From Gammaproteobacteria bacterium (GTDB lineage: Bacteria > Pseudomonadota > Gammaproteobacteria > Pseudomonadales > Pseudomonadaceae), in assembly GCA_012513235.1 (NCBI GenBank), contig JAAZCO010000108.1, positions 1 through 11,245 on the forward strand: a DNA stretch of 11,245 nt, in the 5' to 3' direction. How positions within the stretch are numbered: the stretch's first letter is position 1; each line of letters starts with the position of its first letter. The notes below the pieces were generated by a model. It was given only the letters and a program-made list of their open reading frames with translations. It had not been told where the DNA came from and searched no databases. A program made the position numbers and the translations under genes. Below, piece after piece: positions 8,279 to 11,245 of this stretch.

Positions 8279-8920
8279 TCATCTCTCTTGATAGAGTTGG
8301 TGAGCATCAATATATTTAAAAACGGCATCTGGTACCAAATACCGTACGCAACGCTGTGTTGCTAATAGTTGTCTAATTTGTGTTGCTGAAATAGCCAACG
8401 GTGTTTGCCACACAAAAGCGATTTGACCACTGGGACCTTGCAAAGTTTGCGGACCACTCACGCTTTTTGCCGCCACTAAGTCTTGTAAAACCTGCGGTGC
8501 TTCAATATCTGCATCGGGACGCTGCAATACTAAAATATGACAATGTTCTAATAACTCATCCCAACGATGCCAGCTGGGTAAACCACAAAAGGCATCCCAA
8601 CCTAAAATCAGTAACAACTGATCCTGTTGATGCAACTCAGCACGCAATGATAACAAGGTATCAATGCTCCAGGAGGGTTTATCACGACGTAACTCACGAT
8701 CATCAACACTGAGAACGTCAGTGCCTGCAACCGCCAATTGCACCATTTCTAAACGCTGCTGTGCACTGACTTGTGGCGTACCACGGTGCGGTGGCTGCGC
8801 ATTAGGAATCAACAAGAGTTGATCTAAGGCGTAGTTTTCAGCAACCTCAAGTGCACTGCGCAAATGGCCAATGTGCACTGGATCGAAGGTACCACCAAGC
8901 ATACCAATACGCTTAGCCAC
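8279..8920 (-). CDS. nadD: Nicotinate-nucleotide adenylyltransferase NadD
   Basis: NadD joins nicotinate mononucleotide and ATP to form deamido-NAD in NAD synthesis. The 213 residues from the chosen start match the Pseudomonas ortholog. Signatures are the nucleotidyltransferase motif GGTFDPVHIGH (9-19), PPHR (43-46), RDKPSWSIDT (79-88) and ISATQIR (177-183). I chose GTG at 8920 because it gives MAKRIGMLGGTFDP, the conserved N terminus, and overlaps the proA stop by only 8 bases. The frame stays open upstream, with an ATG at 8947 and a GTG at 8956, which would add 9 or 12 residues with no conserved features and overlap proA further. The overlap implies co-translation with proA. Confidence 0.95.
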   Translation of the reverse strand: MAKRIGMLGGTFDPVHIGHLRSALEVAENYALDQLLLIPNAQPPHRGTPQVSAQQRLEMVQLAVAGTDVLSVDDRELRRDKPSWSIDTLLSLRAELHQQDQLLLILGWDAFCGLPSWHRWDELLEHCHILVLQRPDADIEAPQVLQDLVAAKSVSGPQTLQGPSGQIAFVWQTPLAISATQIRQLLATQRCVRYLVPDAVFKYIDAHQLYQER

Positions 8921-10178
8921 GCACGTGTCCGTCACCGAATACGACATATTTCTCACTGGTTAAACCAAGTAAGCCAACAGGACCACGAGCATGCAGCTTA
9001 TCAGTAGATATACCAATTTCCGCACCCAAACCGTACTCAAAGCCATCAGCAAAGCGGGTTGATGCGTTGATCATCACTGAACTGGAATCCACTTCGGTTA
9101 AGAAACGGCGTGCATCAGTAAAGTTTTCTGTAACAATACTGTCAGTGTGTTGTGAGCCATAGGTGTTGATATGTTCAATGGCTTCATCTAGTGATGCCAC
9201 AATGCGAATCGCTAAGATGGGTGCATTGTACTCTGCAGCCCAGTCATCTGCAGTAACAGCTTGCACTTGCTCTGCAAATAAAGCGCAGGTTTTTTCACAA
9301 CCACGCAATTCAACCTGCTTAGCAGCATAAATATCCAGCAAAGGACGCAATACGGCCTCCACTTGTGATTCATGCACCAATAAAGTTTCCATGGCATTGC
9401 AAGGTGCATAACGCTGCGTTTTGGAATTATCGGCAATACGAATCGCTTTTTGCGCATCAGCTGCTTGATCAACATACACATGGCACACGCCATCTAAATG
9501 CTTGATCACCGGCACCTTAGCATCACGACTGATTCGCTCGATTAAACCCTTGCCACCACGCGGCACGATCACATCCACATACTTAGGCATGGTGATCAAC
9601 TCACCAACCGCAGCACGGTCTGTGGTTTCTACCACCTGCACAGCAGTAGCTGGAAAACCTGCCACTGCTAAGCCAGTATTGATACATTGAGCAATAGCTT
9701 GGTTGGAATGAATCGCTTCTGAACCACCACGTAAAATTGTCGCGTTACCTGATTTAATGCATAGGCTCGCCGCTTCAACGGTCACGTTAGGACGCGATTC
9801 ATAAATAATACCAATCACTCCCAGTGGTACACGCATTTTACCCACTTGAATACCCGAAGGTACAAAGTGCATATCGCGGATTTCACCAATAGGGTCAGAT
9901 AACCCGGCAACCTGCTTCAGGCCTTCAATCATGTCATCAATACGCGTCGAGCTTAACGCCAAACGATCAAGCATCGCATCATCAAGACCATTGGCACGGC
10001 CTGCCTGCATATCCAATTCATTAGCTGTAAGCAAAGCATCACGTGATTGATCTAAAGCATCAGCAGTGGCTAATAAAGCCTGATTTTTTTGCGCAGTACT
10101 AGCTCTTGCCAACACACGCGAAGCCTCGCGCGCAGATTGGCCAAGGCGCTGCATGTAGTCAACAACAAGTTCGGTCAT
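8913..10178 (-). CDS. proA: Gamma-glutamyl phosphate reductase ProA
   Basis: ProA reduces L-glutamyl-5-phosphate with NADPH to glutamate semialdehyde, the second step of proline synthesis. The 421-residue protein has the family length. It has IYESRPNVTVEAAS (125-138) and the nucleotide-binding stretch KSGNATILRGGSEA (142-155). The catalytic cysteine is C260 in QRYAPCNAMETLLV. VPRGGKGLI (205-213) and the C-terminal LGAEIGISTDKLHARGPVG (19 residues) are typical. It is the first intact gene after the rRNA operon and the likely head of the transcript through nadD, rsfS and rlmH. There is a -10-like TATAAT upstream, but no strong ribosome binding site (GACTTTGGTTTGATGCT before the ATG). The kinase gene proB is not in the window, as usual in Pseudomonas. 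Confidence 0.97.
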   Translation of the reverse strand: MTELVVDYMQRLGQSAREASRVLARASTAQKNQALLATADALDQSRDALLTANELDMQAGRANGLDDAMLDRLALSSTRIDDMIEGLKQVAGLSDPIGEIRDMHFVPSGIQVGKMRVPLGVIGIIYESRPNVTVEAASLCIKSGNATILRGGSEAIHSNQAIAQCINTGLAVAGFPATAVQVVETTDRAAVGELITMPKYVDVIVPRGGKGLIERISRDAKVPVIKHLDGVCHVYVDQAADAQKAIRIADNSKTQRYAPCNAMETLLVHESQVEAVLRPLLDIYAAKQVELRGCEKTCALFAEQVQAVTADDWAAEYNAPILAIRIVASLDEAIEHINTYGSQHTDSIVTENFTDARRFLTEVDSSSVMINASTRFADGFEYGLGAEIGISTDKLHARGPVGLLGLTSEKYVVFGDGHVRG

Positions 10179-10361
10179 AGCATCAAACCAAAGTCAAAAG
10201 TTAAATAGATAGCGATTATAGCGATGTCGAGGCATAAACGCACAGTTAGTTTGTCGCCAAGAGTAAACTCGGCCAATACGGCAGATTCTTAGTGGGCAAG
10301 CTCTATTGCTTAGCGCTCACGCAGAGCCTCTTTTGATTTATTAATAGGCTTCATTAGATAC
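10179..10361. other. Spacer between proA and the HlyD fragment
   Basis: Apart from the candidate proA promoter I see no gene, RNA or strong terminator here. If this stretch continues the decayed adaptor gene, the coding content is no longer recognisable in any frame. A short 5-bp inverted repeat AGCCT/AGGCT near 10335-10355 lacks a T-tract. Confidence 0.5.
10215..10243 (-). promoter_or_regulatory. Candidate sigma-70 promoter of proA
   Basis: On the minus strand a perfect TATAAT lies at 10220-10215, 37-42 bases before the proA ATG, so a transcript would have a leader of about 30 bases. At 17 bases upstream, the -35 position reads GTGCGT, a poor match, and no extended -10 TG is present. The intact -10 hexamer in an otherwise gene-free stretch supports the call; the weak -35 makes it only tentative. 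Confidence 0.4.
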
Positions 10362-10736
10362 TCAAACACGCTTTACCTTTAACATTACGCGCACCGGTGA
10401 GCGTAATGTTAAGCGTAGCAGTGAATCTGAGCGCCCTTTAATCACAGACTCCAACGAATCAGCTTCAGCTTTAGCCTTACCGAGCTCTTCACGTGCCAAC
10501 ACCATATATTCAGAGCGTCGATCAGTGATTTTCAACTGCAACTCCGAAACCTCACGTTGCAATTTTAAAACCTCAACGTTACTTGCAGCGCCAGCCTCAG
10601 CCAAAGAGCGCGTGAGTGTTGACTCTTGCTGTACAAGATTAAGTGATTTACGCAATCCTGAAATCGACTCTTCTAAACCTTGCTTGCGCGCTTGATATAA
10701 GCGTGTTTCCGTGTGCACTAAGTGCGGGTAATCTTT
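10362..10736 (-). pseudogene. Fragment of a HlyD-family type I secretion periplasmic adaptor
   Basis: The reading frame encodes about 125 residues that look like the middle of a HlyD/LapC-type membrane fusion protein, which links an inner-membrane ABC exporter to an outer-membrane channel. It begins KDYPHLVHTETRLYQARKQ, continues as a long charged coiled-coil hairpin (for example LAEAGAASNVEVLKLQREV) and ends LLRLTLRSPVR, where the family's lipoyl/barrel part starts. Full-length members are roughly 400-480 residues, so both the membrane-anchor N terminus and the C-terminal barrel are missing. After SPVR the frame gives VMLKVKRV-stop; adding one G would give RGNVKG, which fits the family pattern RGxVK and suggests a -1 frameshift. 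An in-frame GTG (10718) could start a 118-residue peptide, but no ABC transporter or start signal is near. It is surely non-functional as an adaptor. Confidence 0.8.
10379..10412. repeat. Near-perfect 34-bp palindrome at the break in the HlyD fragment
   Basis: Arms TTAACATTACGC (10379-10390) and GCGTAATGTTAA (10401-10412) are perfect 12-bp inverted repeats. The centre CACCGGTG (10392-10399) is itself palindromic. Only the pair 10391/10400 (G/A) mismatches. There is no T-tract on either side, so it is not an intrinsic terminator. It overlaps codons for LTLRSPVR, and the apparent frameshift of the fragment falls in one arm. Confidence 0.8.
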
Positions 10737-10746
10737 TAATACCCCA

Positions 10747-10999
10747 CTAAAACACTAAACACTCAACTACCTCTCTGAGACGTTCTCTTTCTTCATAATC
10801 TGCCGGTGAGAACTGGCCTAAATGGCTATGCCTTCGACAACGATTATAAAACACCTCAATGTAATATCCGAAAAGTTGCTCCGCCTGCTCATGATAGCCG
10901 ATAGATTGTGAGCGGATAAAACCGATTCCACTCGTCACTGCTGAGATGTAAGCCTTGATCAGAATGAATAATGACAGCCTACTTAGGGCTTTTGCGCCA
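10747..10999 (-). pseudogene. Decayed IS3-family transposase (OrfB, C-terminal remnant)
   Basis: Pieces of the IS3-family OrfB DDE integrase domain are recognisable in order but in three frames. First is WRKSPK-stop-AVIIHSDQG followed by SSDEWNRF (10999-10919), the region of the second catalytic Asp. Next is MSRRSN (10892-10875). Last is YYIEVFYNRCRRHSHLGQF through SPADYEE to a TAG at 10747. Intact family members have about 40 residues between MSRRxN and YIEVFYN, including the catalytic Glu in DNAVAESFF; here they are almost directly joined, so an internal deletion removed the Glu. The upstream part with the first Asp and OrfA is absent. An 87-codon frame from GTG 11010 is open but mixes real and shifted sequence. 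The right end of the element is not clearly recognisable; the HlyD fragment begins within about 15 bases after the TAG. Confidence 0.85.
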
Positions 11000-11085
11000 A
11001 CTGGTGTCACTGCTGCAGCTGCATCTGTGGCATGGTGCTTGAAGCGGTCTGTTTTTGTGTGGGCATATTACTTTTCTTTGGGCAT
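11000..11085. other. Spacer between the rRNA operon terminator and the IS3 remnant
   Basis: No gene or strong signal is recognisable. It is presumably debris between the native rRNA operon flank and the inserted or rearranged DNA; the true boundary of the IS remnant lies somewhere near 11000. Confidence 0.4.
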
Positions 11086-11118
11086 AAAAAAACCCCAGAT
11101 CATATGATCTGGGGTTTT
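11086..11118 (-). terminator. Intrinsic terminator of the rRNA operon
   Basis: On the minus strand, 9 bases after the end of 5S rRNA, there is a perfect inverted repeat with 15-base arms (11118-11104 and 11103-11089), core CCCCAGAT/ATCTGGGG. The transcript side then reads seven T's (11092-11086). This is a textbook rho-independent terminator for the rRNA operon. It would stop rRNA transcription before the IS3/HlyD debris and proA. Confidence 0.93.
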
Positions 11119-11127
11119 GGTGTAAGC

Positions 11128-11245
11128 GCTTGACGATGACCTACTCTCACATGGGGAAACCCCACACTACCATCGGCGATACATCGTTTCACTTCTGAGT
11201 TCGGGATGGGATCAGGTGGTTCCAACGTTCTATGGTCGTCAAGCA
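11128..11245 (-). rRNA. rrf: 5S ribosomal RNA
   Basis: The reverse complement reads TGCTTGACGACC at the 5' end, CCACCTGATCCCATCCCGAA in loop A/helix III, GATGGTAGTGTGGGG, and GAGAGTAGGTCATCGTCAAGC at the 3' end; the two ends pair as helix I. Length is about 118 bases, as expected, and the sequence is Pseudomonas-like. It is the last gene of an rRNA operon whose 23S and 16S would lie beyond 11245. The exact ends may differ by one or two bases. Confidence 0.96.

Noticed and set aside
9212..9493. 93-codon minus-strand open frame inside proA
   Set aside because: It is in another frame of the well-conserved proA gene, with a Met/Leu/Cys-rich composition typical of an out-of-frame translation.
11007..11066. 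19-codon minus-strand frame starting MPTQKQTASS, with a Gln-rich end
   Set aside because: It is too short, has no ribosome binding site, and lies in the debris between the terminator and the IS3 relic; nothing supports expression.
1..11245. CRISPR array, tRNA genes, toxin-antitoxin or defence genes
   Set aside because: I found no regularly spaced direct repeats, no cloverleaf-like sequence and no defence or toxin-type proteins; the intact genes are all housekeeping genes.

Overview
The window looks like the chromosome of a gammaproteobacterium of the family Pseudomonadaceae. The order lipB, DUF493 gene, dacA/dacC, rlpA, mltB/sltB1, rodA, mrdA (pbpA), rlmH, rsfS, nadD, proA matches the block known from Pseudomonas aeruginosa (PA3997-PA4007), and the proteins read as Pseudomonas-type orthologs. 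The base composition looks nearly balanced (A+T-rich codon use by eye, not computed). That is low for Pseudomonas and suggests one of the lower-GC lineages of the family. This lineage placement is inference.

All intact genes lie on the minus strand, so transcription runs from high to low coordinates. In that order: a 5S rRNA (11245-11128), the end of an rRNA operon, followed by a strong hairpin terminator (11118-11086). Next is about 900 bp without an intact gene, holding a badly decayed IS3-family transposase remnant and a fragment of a HlyD-type secretion adaptor. Then comes a housekeeping cluster: proA (proline synthesis), nadD (NAD synthesis), rsfS (ribosome silencing factor) and rlmH (23S rRNA methyltransferase). 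These are followed by the cell-elongation peptidoglycan genes mrdA/PBP2, rodA, mltB, rlpA and dacA/PBP5, and finally the DUF493 gene and lipB (lipoate attachment).

The genes are tightly packed. proA and nadD overlap, rsfS and rlmH abut, mrdA and rodA overlap as ATGA, and the DUF493 gene and lipB overlap as TAATG. Gaps between mrdA, mltB and rlpA are a few bases, which suggests co-transcription and translational coupling. PBP2 (transpeptidase) and RodA (SEDS glycosyltransferase) form the core of the elongasome. MltB and RlpA cleave glycan strands and PBP5 trims pentapeptides. Only two larger gaps interrupt the cluster: about 90 bp before dacA, and 120 bp before the DUF493 gene, which carries two or three RNA hairpins.

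I see no evidence of a new biological system. The cluster is ordinary and well conserved. The points worth a second look are the decayed region between the rRNA operon and proA (a three-frame IS3 relic, a HlyD fragment, and a near-perfect palindrome at the fragment's break), a run of nine A's in rlpA between its catalytic and SPOR domains, and the hairpins between dacA and the DUF493 gene.
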